A DNA stretch of 11,641 nt, from contig DASTRU010000108.1 in NCBI GenBank assembly GCA_035761045.1, positions 1 through 11,641 on the forward strand. The letters are read 5' to 3'. The translations under genes and the position numbers were made by a program. Shown piece after piece: positions 1 through 6,138 of the stretch. How positions within the stretch are numbered: the first letter of the stretch is position 1; every line of letters starts with the position of its first letter. Source of the DNA: DASTRU01 sp035761045. Lineage in GTDB: Bacteria > Pseudomonadota > Gammaproteobacteria > Burkholderiales > Burkholderiaceae_E. Below the pieces are notes generated by a model. That model was not told where the DNA came from and did not search any database. It was given only the letters and a program-made list of their open reading frames with translations.

Positions 1-478
1 GCGATAACCGTGCGGCAAAGGATTGCGGCATGGCCAGGCGGCCGAATTCATGGCGTTGTCGTTGCCGAATGACGCTCGGTAGCGCGAGCACCAACCGAGC
101 GCTTCCGTTGGTTCCGCTAATGCGTATCACGTCGGCTTCGAAGACGAGCCGAAGGTGCTTCAGCATTACTTCGACTTGCGCGACAGCACCTTCTTGCAAG
201 AGGCGCGCGATGACGGGAACACGTGGCGCATCAAGCGTGATACACCCACTGGTCTCATCAAGAACAAAAGTGCGGGAGAGATACGTTTCCGGCCGGTTTC
301 GCACGCGGACCGAACAAACAAAACTGCCGTTCGCAATAGCCTTAAGCAAGCCGACGGTGGTGTCGGCGGGCGGGGGCGAAGCGGCTGGCTCGGCACCGAG
401 CTCGCCGCGAATGACAGTCGTTTCCACGATCCGGACTCTGCCATAGGGGTTCGGCGGCCGGGTACCAGGCAACTGCAT
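1..478 (-). CDS. ycgR: YcgR-like flagellar brake / c-di-GMP receptor, N-terminal part (runs off window)
   Basis: The reading frame is open from an ATG at 478 to the left edge, giving 159 residues without a stop. Residues about 42-136 look like the YcgR N-terminal domain: a TVGLLKAIANGSF-like opening, a YLSRTFVLDETSG strand pair with the usual serine, a TLDAP motif, and a late LALP. It leads into RQRQR (residues 138-142) followed by HEF and then RLAMP, which is the RxxxR c-di-GMP contact that opens a PilZ domain; the rest of PilZ lies outside the window. In the known family, c-di-GMP-bound YcgR acts at the flagellar motor to slow swimming. The frame extends upstream of 478 to a stop at 557-559, but no other ATG is present. 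No clear Shine-Dalgarno sequence is seen; a hairpin sits 2 bases before the ATG. The gene lies 90 bases downstream of fbpA on the same strand. A plain PilZ protein of other function is the alternative. Confidence 0.78.
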   Translation of the reverse strand, partial: MQLPGTRPPNPYGRVRIVETTVIRGELGAEPAASPPPADTTVGLLKAIANGSFVCSVRVRNRPETYLSRTFVLDETSGCITLDAPRVPVIARLLQEGAVAQVEVMLKHLRLVFEADVIRISGTNGSARLVLALPSVIRQRQRHEFGRLAMPQSFAARLS

Positions 479-480
479 GG

Positions 481-532
481 GCTTGTGCCAAAGCGCACAA
501 GCGCTGCACGTGAAGTGACACGCGCAGCGCTT
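481..532 (-). promoter_or_regulatory. Two overlapping inverted repeats between fbpA and ycgR
   Basis: Two perfect inverted repeats share bases. One pairs 499-507 with 524-532 (9 bp, 16-base spacer). The other pairs 481-488 with 495-502 (8 bp, 6-base loop). They share 499-502, so in RNA the two full stems cannot form together. The second stem ends 2 bases before the ycgR ATG. Neither is followed by a T-run on the minus strand, so this is not a standard Rho-independent terminator. The position fits an intercistronic control or processing element, but that role is inference. Confidence 0.45.
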
Positions 533-568
533 AAGGCCATCAACTTTTGCTAGGCGTCACTCACTCAC

Positions 569-1624
569 TTATTTCCAGCCCACTCGGTCAAGAATCTTCT
601 GCGCGGTCACGGTATTGCGCGCGATTGTTTGCGTACCGATGGTTTCCGCCCGGAATGGTCCCAGCGATTCAAGCTCTGGATTGCGCGCGACCGCCGTCTT
701 CACGACCGGCCATTCGTTATTGCCGTTGGCGAAATACGCTTGTGCTTCGTCGCTTGCGAGGTATTCGAGGAACCGTACGGCAGCTTCACGATGCGGGGCA
801 TACCGCGCGACGCCACCGCCCGACACATTGACGTGCACCCCGCCAGCATCCTTGGCTTGATCGGGCCAAACAAACCCGACCTTGCGCACGATTTCCTGAT
901 CCTTCGGGTCTTTCGAGCGGAGCAAGCGCACCCAGTAATACGTATTGGTTACGGCGATGCCGCATTCGCCGGCCGCGACGCCTTTGATTTGGTCGGTATC
1001 GCCACCACGAGGCGGCCGCGCGAAATTCGCCACGACACCGCGCGCCCATTCTTCCGTTTTAGCTTCGCCAAGGCGTTCGACCATCGAAGCGATCAAACTC
1101 AACATATAAGGATGAGAGCCCGAACGCGTGCACACCTTGCCTTTGTTTTTCGGCGCGGCCAGCTCTTCATAGGTATCGGCGTCCTCGGCTTTGACGGACG
1201 CTTTGTTGTAGACCATCACGCGCGCGCGGGTCGAGAAGCCAAACCAATCGCTGCCTTTGCCGTCGTCCTTGCTACGTAATTGCGCGGGGATGCGTGTTTG
1301 CAAGGTTTTGGACTGCACGGGCTGAAACAAGCCTTCTACTTGCGCCTTCCACAACCGCGCGGCGTCGACCAACAAGATGACATCGGCCGGACTGTTTTTC
1401 CCTTCGTTGCGCAAGCGTTCGAGCAGTGGTTCATCGCCGGCTTCGATGCGATTGATCTTGATGCCGGTTTGTTTGGTGAAGTTGTCGTAAAGCGCTTCGT
1501 CGGTTTGGTAGTGGCGCGCCGAGTACAGGTTCAAGACCTTGTCCTGGGCGAGCACGGCGTGAGACATGCCAAACGCCAGGCTCGCGGAAATGACCGACGC
1601 GATGAGGCGAAAAGGTTTTTGCAT
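569..1624 (-). CDS. fbpA: Periplasmic Fe(3+)-binding protein of an ABC transporter (FbpA/FutA type)
   Basis: 351 residues. A Sec signal peptide (about residues 1-26, cut after VLA) precedes the mature start QDKVLNLYSARHYQTDE, typical of the FbpA/FutA group of class II iron-binding proteins. Probable iron ligands are tyrosines in LYSARHY (Y34, Y39) and the paired tyrosines in TNTYYW (Y229, Y230). C165 and C221 are placed for a disulfide. The family captures ferric iron in the periplasm and delivers it to a membrane permease and ATPase. No permease or ATPase gene follows; the next gene is ycgR-like, so the transport partners must be encoded elsewhere. The start is supported by GGAG (complement of 1631-1634) 6 bases before the ATG, and the promoter carries a strong Fur box. 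The length is normal for the family. Confidence 0.93.
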   Translation of the reverse strand: MQKPFRLIASVISASLAFGMSHAVLAQDKVLNLYSARHYQTDEALYDNFTKQTGIKINRIEAGDEPLLERLRNEGKNSPADVILLVDAARLWKAQVEGLFQPVQSKTLQTRIPAQLRSKDDGKGSDWFGFSTRARVMVYNKASVKAEDADTYEELAAPKNKGKVCTRSGSHPYMLSLIASMVERLGEAKTEEWARGVVANFARPPRGGDTDQIKGVAAGECGIAVTNTYYWVRLLRSKDPKDQEIVRKVGFVWPDQAKDAGGVHVNVSGGGVARYAPHREAAVRFLEYLASDEAQAYFANGNNEWPVVKTAVARNPELESLGPFRAETIGTQTIARNTVTAQKILDRVGWK

Positions 1625-1667
1625 ACGAAACTCCGAGCTTGAAGAGGAGAAAACTTGGATGGCTCGG

Positions 1668-1690
1668 ATTATAAATGAAAATGATTCTCA
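1668..1690 (-). promoter_or_regulatory. Fur-regulated promoter of fbpA (Fur box plus -10)
   Basis: Bases 1676-1690 read TGAAAATGATTCTCA, matching the Fur 7-1-7 pattern TGATAAT-N-ATTATCA at 12 of 14 specified positions. On the minus strand a perfect TATAAT lies at 1673-1668, directly next to the Fur box, 43 bases before the fbpA ATG. Bound Fur would cover the -10/-35 spacer, the standard layout for iron repression. No good -35 hexamer is seen. Repression of fbpA (and possibly the downstream ycgR) under iron-replete conditions is inferred from this layout. Confidence 0.88.
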
Positions 1691-1732
1691 TCCATTTTGG
1701 ATGAACGGGACGTTGGCTTGACGGTAAACGCC

Positions 1733-2377
1733 TTACCGAACGCGTGGCGCCTGCGCGGTCGCTTCGGGGTTTTCAAGCCGGCGGGCACCGTTCCAACGGG
1801 CTTGCCAATAGCTTTGGTCCAAGCTTTCGACGCGGACCGCGCCACCAGAACGCGGCGCATGCACGAATTGCCCGCCGCCGATGTAGATGCCGATATGCGA
1901 GAACTGACGCTTGAGCGTGTTGAAGAACACAAGATCGCCCGGCTTTAGTTGGTCGCGCGGCACTTGGGTGCCGAGCTGGGCCATCTCCTCGGCGCGACGC
2001 GGCAGCACGACACCCCAGGTGCGATCGAACACCCAACGAACGAGGCCGGAACAATCAAACCCGGTTTCCGGCGTATTGCCGCCGAATCGATAACGCACGC
2101 CGATATGCGCCAATGCGGCGGTCAAGATGTCGTTGGCCCGTTGCGTCGCGTTGGACCAAAGTCCCGTCGCGCGGGCGGGTTCTGGGTTTTGGCGATAGGC
2201 CTCGGTGTCGGTGGACAGGTAGAGAACGGTCGCTTGCGAATCGCCGGCTTGTGACTGCTCGTTGCGCGAATTCGGTAATTCCTGCGCGAAACTCGGTAGC
2301 GCGATGACCAGCCCGACGCCGAAGGCGATTAGGCGATGAACGCGGCCAAGATTTTTGAGAATTTGATGATCTTTCAT
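1733..2377 (-). CDS. Exported NlpC/P60 family peptidoglycan endopeptidase
   Basis: 214 residues from the chosen start. Residues 1-32 form a Sec signal peptide (positive start, hydrophobic stretch IAFGVGLVIALPSF, likely cut near AQ|E). The NlpC/P60 domain spans about 80-195, with catalytic C109 in GFDCSGLVRW, H161 in FSHIGIYIG, and H173 in FVHAP as probable third residue. Such enzymes cut the D-Glu to diamino-acid bond in murein stem peptides in the periplasm. The open frame extends to 2473, but the longer starts fall inside a good promoter (TTGACA at 2440-2435), so the ATG at 2377 beginning MKDHQ is preferred. No Shine-Dalgarno sequence is visible. The gene ends 108 bases upstream of fbpA, which has its own promoter. 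A short tail after residue 200 has no recognisable domain. The physiological substrate cannot be told from sequence. Confidence 0.88.
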   Translation of the reverse strand: MKDHQILKNLGRVHRLIAFGVGLVIALPSFAQELPNSRNEQSQAGDSQATVLYLSTDTEAYRQNPEPARATGLWSNATQRANDILTAALAHIGVRYRFGGNTPETGFDCSGLVRWVFDRTWGVVLPRRAEEMAQLGTQVPRDQLKPGDLVFFNTLKRQFSHIGIYIGGGQFVHAPRSGGAVRVESLDQSYWQARWNGARRLENPEATAQAPRVR

Positions 2378-2387
2378 GCAAAAAGAG

Positions 2388-2403
2388 GGCTGCACGTGCA
2401 GCC
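2388..2403 (-). promoter_or_regulatory. Perfect 16-bp palindrome in the 5' leader of the NlpC/P60 gene
   Basis: The sequence GGCTGCACGTGCAGCC is its own reverse complement; as RNA it makes a 6-bp stem with a 4-base ACGT loop. On the minus strand it is followed by CTCTTTTTGC and then the ATG at 2377. It resembles a terminator, but with the promoter at 2412-2440 it would lie at the very 5' end of the transcript. That fits better with a 5' protective stem-loop or a protein-binding site. Confidence 0.5.
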
Positions 2404-2411
2404 ACGGCGGG

Positions 2412-2440
2412 AATATGCCGGCCATGGCGTGATGTGTCAA
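2412..2440 (-). promoter_or_regulatory. Candidate sigma-70 promoter for the NlpC/P60 gene
   Basis: On the minus strand TTGACA (2440-2435, perfect) is followed after 17 bases by CATATT (2417-2412, 4 of 6). Transcription would start near 2405, giving a leader of about 28 bases that consists mostly of the palindrome. This promoter also argues against the longer upstream starts of the coding frame. Confidence 0.5.
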
Positions 2441-2526
2441 AGCCGGGGAGGCGGTTTTCGTGCGCGGCGTCACGAGCGGTGTAAACGCACGCGTGTAAGC
2501 TCGATCGACCTCTTAGAGCACACCTC

Positions 2527-3729
2527 ATGGCCGAACTTCCTCCTACCGCTACCATCCCTGGCGCCTCGTCGCCCGGCGTTACGACCACCCAAGTGCTGAC
2601 GGCGCGCATCGTGGCCGCGCTCGATGGAGTTAGTGGTGGCGCGAAGGTGTTGATCATCGACGACTCGCGTCTCGTGCGTGCATCGATCATCAAGCATTTG
2701 AAGGGCGTGTTTGACTACGTCGAGGCGGGCGATGGGCAAGTCGCGTGGGAAACCATCGTGCTCGACCCGATGATTCGCGTCGTGTTGTCGGATATTTCCA
2801 TGCCGAAGCTCGACGGCTATCAACTGCTCGAAAAAATTCGCGGCTCGTCGCTATCGCGTATTCGCAATTTGCCAGTGGTCATCATCTCCGGAGACGAGCA
2901 AGAGGCCGCGAAGGCCGCCCGACTGGGCGCGACCGAGTTCATCACCAAGGGCGTGTCGACGGTTGAGTTGCTGTCGCGGCTCGAAGTGTTGATGCAGTTG
3001 CAAAACAAATCCGAAGCCCTCGAGGAAGCGCGCGAACAGCCGGTGATTCGCCATGACGACACTGGATTGGCGAGCGTGGCGATGCTCGACGTGGAAGCCG
3101 AGAAGATGTGGTCGTTCACGCGCCGGCACGGTATCGATCTCACGGTGATTTGCGTGCGGCTCGACGAAATCAAAGGATTGCCACCCGAAGCGCATGCGGT
3201 GCGCGAGACGATTCGCGGTCGCGTGTTTGCGTTCATCGCCGAGATGTTGACCAAGGCGATTCGTCGCGAGGATTGCATCGCGCGTACCGCCGATGGCGAG
3301 TTTTTAGTCGCGGCGATGGGCATTTCGCCGACCGGCGCCATCAAGTTCGCGACGCGGCTTTCGCAAGCGGTGGCGCGCGCACGCGTGCAGCACGCGGGAA
3401 GCGATTTATCGATCACCGCCACCTTTGGCATCGCGGCGGCGAGCCAAACGCGCGCCGATAGCGTGGCGGACCTGCGCCGCATCGCGATTCGCCGCGCCGA
3501 CATGGGCCAAAAGATGGGCGGCAATCGCGTCGTCGGCATGGTCGAGGAAGGCAATGCCAGCGGCGTGTTCACCATCGACGATCAAGATTTGCCGAGGATG
3601 ACAATTGCCGAGGCGCTCAATTTGATCGCGCGTGGACGGCAATTCGAAGTCTTGCCGCATCTCAAATCACTCGCCGAACAAGCGCGACCATTGCTCGCGT
3701 TGATCGAGCGCGAGCAAGCGGAAGCCTAA
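2527..3729 (+). CDS. Response regulator: CheY-like receiver plus degenerate GGDEF-like domain
   Basis: 400 residues. The receiver domain (about 40-158) is complete: acidic pair D45-D46, phospho-acceptor D89 in LSDISMPKLDG, S121 in VVIISGDE, and K141 in FITKG. A short linker (about 160-185) leads to a domain (about 186-338) with GGDEF-fold landmarks, such as VICVRLDEIKG in place of the usual DxDxFK, and a closing TATFGIAA. The signature site reads RTADGEF (253-259) instead of RxGGDEF. Both glycines are lost, so diguanylate cyclase activity is unlikely. The tail (about 345-400) is helical with no known domain. The gene stands alone, divergent from nlpC, with no sensor kinase beside it. It may act as a phosphorylation-controlled protein-interaction module. 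The start ATG lies after CACACCTC, which has no clear Shine-Dalgarno sequence. Confidence 0.85.
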   Translation: MAELPPTATIPGASSPGVTTTQVLTARIVAALDGVSGGAKVLIIDDSRLVRASIIKHLKGVFDYVEAGDGQVAWETIVLDPMIRVVLSDISMPKLDGYQLLEKIRGSSLSRIRNLPVVIISGDEQEAAKAARLGATEFITKGVSTVELLSRLEVLMQLQNKSEALEEAREQPVIRHDDTGLASVAMLDVEAEKMWSFTRRHGIDLTVICVRLDEIKGLPPEAHAVRETIRGRVFAFIAEMLTKAIRREDCIARTADGEFLVAAMGISPTGAIKFATRLSQAVARARVQHAGSDLSITATFGIAAASQTRADSVADLRRIAIRRADMGQKMGGNRVVGMVEEGNASGVFTIDDQDLPRMTIAEALNLIARGRQFEVLPHLKSLAEQARPLLALIEREQAEA

Positions 3730-3791
3730 AGCGTTTTCATCTCTTCGCCATTCGCGCGTGATTGAGGTGCGACGAATGAGTGGCGCCATGC

Positions 3792-3818
3792 TTGGCAAGA
3801 CGACGCGCCCGTTACTAT
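3792..3818 (+). promoter_or_regulatory. Weak candidate promoter upstream of the DUF218 gene
   Basis: TTGGCA (3792-3797) and TACTAT (3813-3818) are good hexamers but only 15 bases apart, shorter than the optimum. They are the best pair found in the 162-base gap 3730-3891. Confidence 0.25.
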
Positions 3819-3824
3819 CGAGGC

Positions 3825-3850
3825 GCGACGATCGATTCTTTCATCGTCGC
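3825..3850 (+). repeat. 8-bp inverted repeat in the gap before the DUF218 gene
   Basis: GCGACGAT (3825-3832) pairs perfectly with ATCGTCGC (3843-3850) around a 10-base loop containing TTCTTTC. No T-run follows, so it is not a convincing terminator for the upstream response regulator gene. It could be an operator or leader hairpin, lying 41 bases before the ATG. Confidence 0.35.
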
Positions 3851-3891
3851 AACGCGCGGGTCTTTCTCGAATCACCATTACAAATCCCACC

Positions 3892-4683
3892 ATGTTCGAA
3901 GCCTTACTGAGCGGTTGGTTCTGGACTCAACTCATCTCCACCTTGCTGTTGCCGCCAGCGGGTTTGTTGTTGTTGATGGTGATTGGCACCGTGCTGTTAC
4001 TGCGCGAACGAGCGGAATGGGGCATTCGCGTGGTGATCGTCGCGTGGGTAAGTCTTTGGCTTGGCTCGACGCCCTTGGTGGGGCGAGTGTTGATCGACAG
4101 CGTGTCCAACGTCGAGCCGTTCGAGGCGGACAAAATCAAGTTCTACAAACCCGAGGATCGCCCGCAAGCCATCGTGGTGTTGGGCGCGGGACGCGTGTTG
4201 GGCGCGGCCGAATATGGCGGCGAAGACCTCAAGCCGCGCACGCTCGCGCGCGTGCGTTACGCGTCGCGAATCGCGCGCCAAACATCCTTGCCGATCGCGG
4301 TGGTGGGCGGTAAACCCGAAGGCGGGCGCGCGTCGGAGGCGGAGTTGATGAACGATTCCTTGATCATCGACTTTGGCATGCAAGCGCGTTGGATCGAAGG
4401 CCGATCGCGCACGACGTGGGAAAACGCGCGCGAGGCATTCGCGCGACTACGCGCCGACGGTATCGAGCGCATCATTCTCGTGACCGATCTCGCGCATATC
4501 GAACGCGCGCGCAATTCTTTTCAGCACGCGGGCTTTCGCGTGATCGCCGCACCCACCGGATTCGCGACTTCGCATTTCAGCGACCCCAAGGACTGGCTCC
4601 CCACCGCTGAAGGTTTAGCTCTCACGCGCAGCGCGTTGCATGAATGGGGTGGTCGCGTGTGGTACTTAGTGCGTTCGTTCTAA
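3892..4683 (+). CDS. Membrane-anchored DUF218 protein (YdcF/ElyC/SanA-like)
   Basis: 263 residues. Two hydrophobic helices (about 14-37 and 45-60) are joined by a short loop rich in positive charge (RERAEWGIR). By the positive-inside rule the loop is cytoplasmic and the large domain faces the periplasm. The DUF218 domain (about 92-255) shows IVVLGAGR (94-101), VVGGKPEGG (137-145), a TTWENAREA motif (174-182), and VTDLAHIERARNSFQ (197-211). Members include E. coli ElyC, linked to cell-envelope assembly, and E. coli YdcF, reported to bind S-adenosylmethionine. The reaction is unknown. The next gene (glcG-like) starts 18 bases downstream, so the two are likely cotranscribed. No Shine-Dalgarno sequence is evident; the ATG at 3892 places the first helix normally. 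Confidence 0.85.
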   Translation: MFEALLSGWFWTQLISTLLLPPAGLLLLMVIGTVLLLRERAEWGIRVVIVAWVSLWLGSTPLVGRVLIDSVSNVEPFEADKIKFYKPEDRPQAIVVLGAGRVLGAAEYGGEDLKPRTLARVRYASRIARQTSLPIAVVGGKPEGGRASEAELMNDSLIIDFGMQARWIEGRSRTTWENAREAFARLRADGIERIILVTDLAHIERARNSFQHAGFRVIAAPTGFATSHFSDPKDWLPTAEGLALTRSALHEWGGRVWYLVRSF

Positions 4684-4701
4684 CGCATTTAGGAGTTCGC
4701 G

Positions 4702-5124
4702 ATGAAAACAAAACCGTTGTTGACGTTGGACGATGTAAACGCGCTGCTCGCGGGTGCGCAAGCCGAGGCCATCGCGAATGGGTGGAAGGTGTCGATCGCG
4801 GTATGCGACGACGGCGGCCATCTGCTCGGTTTCCTAAGGCTCGATGACGCGCCCATCGTCTCGGCCACCATCGCGATCGAAAAAGCACGCACGTCCATCA
4901 TCGGACGACGTTCATCGAAAGCTTATGAAGACATGGTGGCGGGTGGCCGCATGGCGGCGCTTTCGATGCCGATGGTCACGCATCTCGAAGGCGGCGAGCC
5001 GATCGTGACGTCGGGCGCTTTCGTCGGCGCGGTGGGCGTATCGGGCGTGAAGTCGTCGGAAGACGCGCAGATCGCGCGGGCGGGCATCGCCACGTGGCGA
5101 ACCAAGATGGGCGCGCCCGAGTGA
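4702..5124 (+). CDS. GlcG/HbpS family protein (DUF336)
   Basis: 140 residues, the normal length for the family. Recognisable elements are LTLDDVNALLAGAQAEA (8-23), SIAVCDDGGHLLGFLRLDD (31-49), IEKARTSIIGRRSSKAYED (59-77), LEGGEPIV (95-102) and the closing GAVGVSGVKSSEDAQIARAG (109-128). Relatives include GlcG of glycolate-oxidation loci and HbpS, an extracellular haem-binding sensor protein of Streptomyces. The family's biochemical role is generally unsettled. This copy has no signal peptide, so it is predicted cytoplasmic. A clear AGGAG (4690-4694 region) precedes the ATG, and it lies 18 bases after the DUF218 gene. Nothing nearby belongs to glycolate metabolism, so a glycolate role is not supported here. 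Confidence 0.87.
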   Translation: MKTKPLLTLDDVNALLAGAQAEAIANGWKVSIAVCDDGGHLLGFLRLDDAPIVSATIAIEKARTSIIGRRSSKAYEDMVAGGRMAALSMPMVTHLEGGEPIVTSGAFVGAVGVSGVKSSEDAQIARAGIATWRTKMGAPE

Positions 5125-5182
5125 TTCGCGCGTAGTAAGCCGATGGGTTTGTCCATTCGGTAAGGAATGACGTTTGCTGCCA

Positions 5183-5202
5183 ACGCATCGCGCGCGATGC
5201 GT
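5183..5202. repeat. Perfect 20-bp palindrome before the methyltransferase operon
   Basis: Bases 5183-5202 are an exact self-complement with half-site ACGCATCGCG. The palindrome lies 9 bases upstream of a perfect TTGACA (-35) and 58 bases after the glcG-like stop. No T-run follows on either strand. An operator for a dimeric regulator, or a transcription barrier between the two operons, are both possible. A weaker interrupted repeat (5140-5160, CCGATGG and CCATTCGG) lies just before it. Confidence 0.5.
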
Positions 5203-5211
5203 CCGTGTTGA

Positions 5212-5241
5212 TTGACACGACGATCCGCGCGCTTCTAGCGT
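5212..5241 (+). promoter_or_regulatory. Candidate promoter of the methyltransferase-permease operon
   Basis: TTGACA (5212-5217) is a perfect -35 hexamer. The best -10 is TAGCGT (5236-5241) after 18 bases, which keeps only the most conserved positions TA...T. The start codon at 5278 is 37 bases further on, with AAAGG (5265-5269) as ribosome site. Confidence 0.4.
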
Positions 5242-5277
5242 GCTGCCTGGCTCCTTCATTCCATAAAGGTTTCCCCG

Positions 5278-6138
5278 ATGAAACATTTGCGCTCATTGCT
5301 CGCATGCGCGGCATTGATATCGGCCATCGTGCCCACGATGGTTATTGCCAAGGACGACTTCACGCCGCAAGTGGGTCAATCCGGCAAGGACGTGATTTGG
5401 GTACCGACGCCGGATGTTTTGGTCGAACGCATGTTGCGCATGGCGCAAGTCACGCCATCGGACGTGGTGGTGGACTTAGGCTCGGGCGATGGACGAATCG
5501 TCATCGCGGCCGCGAAACTTTTCAACACCAAGGCGCGAGGCATTGAATACAACGCCGACATGGTCGCGCTGTCGCGTCGCAATGCCGAGAAGGCGGGCGT
5601 GAGTGAATTAGCACGCTTCGAACAAGGCGATATTTTTAAGACCGATTTTTCAAACGCAACGGTCGTCACGATGTATCTGCTGCCGTCGCTCAATCTCAAA
5701 TTGCGTCCCATCCTCATGCGAATGAAACCGGGCACGCGATTGGTGTCGCATCAATTCACCATGGGTGATTGGGAGGCCGACGAGATCTCGACCGTGGAGA
5801 ACCGACCGGGTTACTTATGGATCGTGCCAGCGAACGCGGGCGGTAATTGGACCTTGTCGATCGGTAACGCCAACACCGAGGTGTCGATCGATCAGACGTA
5901 TCAAAAGATCGTTGGCTCGGCGCGTTTTCCTAAAGTGCAAGCCACGTTTCGCGAAGCACGCGTGCGTGGCGATCAAATCATGTTCGGCTTGATGGACGAG
6001 CAAGGCGTGTTGCGCCAATTCGTCGGCACGATTCGCGGTGATCGCATCGAAGGCACCGCCACCGGCCCGAATGGCGCCACGCCATTCACCATGACACGAC
6101 AAGGCATCGCACCGGCCATTCGCGGTTCGCAAGCGTGA
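5278..6138 (+). CDS. Exported class I SAM-dependent methyltransferase with extra C-terminal domain
   Basis: 286 residues. Residues 1-24 are a Sec signal peptide (KHLR, then hydrophobic LLACAALISAIVPTMVIA, cut before KDDF). The methyltransferase fold spans about 43-165: motif I VVDLGSGDGR (64-73), acidic E90 in GIEYN at the end of strand 2 (ribose contact), GDIF (117-120) and TMYLLPSLNLKLRPIL (131-146), then KPGTRLVSHQFTMGDW. The layout resembles FAM173-type protein-lysine methyltransferases (family resemblance by eye). Residues about 188-275 form a separate beta-rich region (WTLSIGN, FREARVRGDQIMF, FVGTIRGDRIEGTATG) of unknown function. AAAGG lies 8 bases before the ATG. The stop overlaps the permease start by 4 bases. 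S-adenosylmethionine is a cytoplasmic cofactor, so the export signal is unexpected. The substrate is unknown. Confidence 0.85.
   Translation: MKHLRSLLACAALISAIVPTMVIAKDDFTPQVGQSGKDVIWVPTPDVLVERMLRMAQVTPSDVVVDLGSGDGRIVIAAAKLFNTKARGIEYNADMVALSRRNAEKAGVSELARFEQGDIFKTDFSNATVVTMYLLPSLNLKLRPILMRMKPGTRLVSHQFTMGDWEADEISTVENRPGYLWIVPANAGGNWTLSIGNANTEVSIDQTYQKIVGSARFPKVQATFREARVRGDQIMFGLMDEQGVLRQFVGTIRGDRIEGTATGPNGATPFTMTRQGIAPAIRGSQA

Noticed and set aside
30..553. Plus-strand open frames of 130-138 codons at the left end
   Set aside because: Their translations are compositionally odd (Ser/Arg/Thr rich) with no family look, while the minus strand of the same DNA gives a convincing YcgR N-terminal domain.
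629..1279. 216-codon plus-strand frame opposite fbpA
   Set aside because: It is antisense to a well-recognised iron-binding protein and is a product of high GC; no ribosome site and no family features.
3780..4313. 177-codon frame beginning in the gap before the DUF218 gene
   Set aside because: It overlaps the DUF218 gene in another frame and the translation is Arg/Ala-rich without recognisable features.
5140..5160. Interrupted hairpin after the glcG-like gene as a terminator
   Set aside because: The stem has a bulge and no T-run follows, so it is not strong enough to call a terminator.
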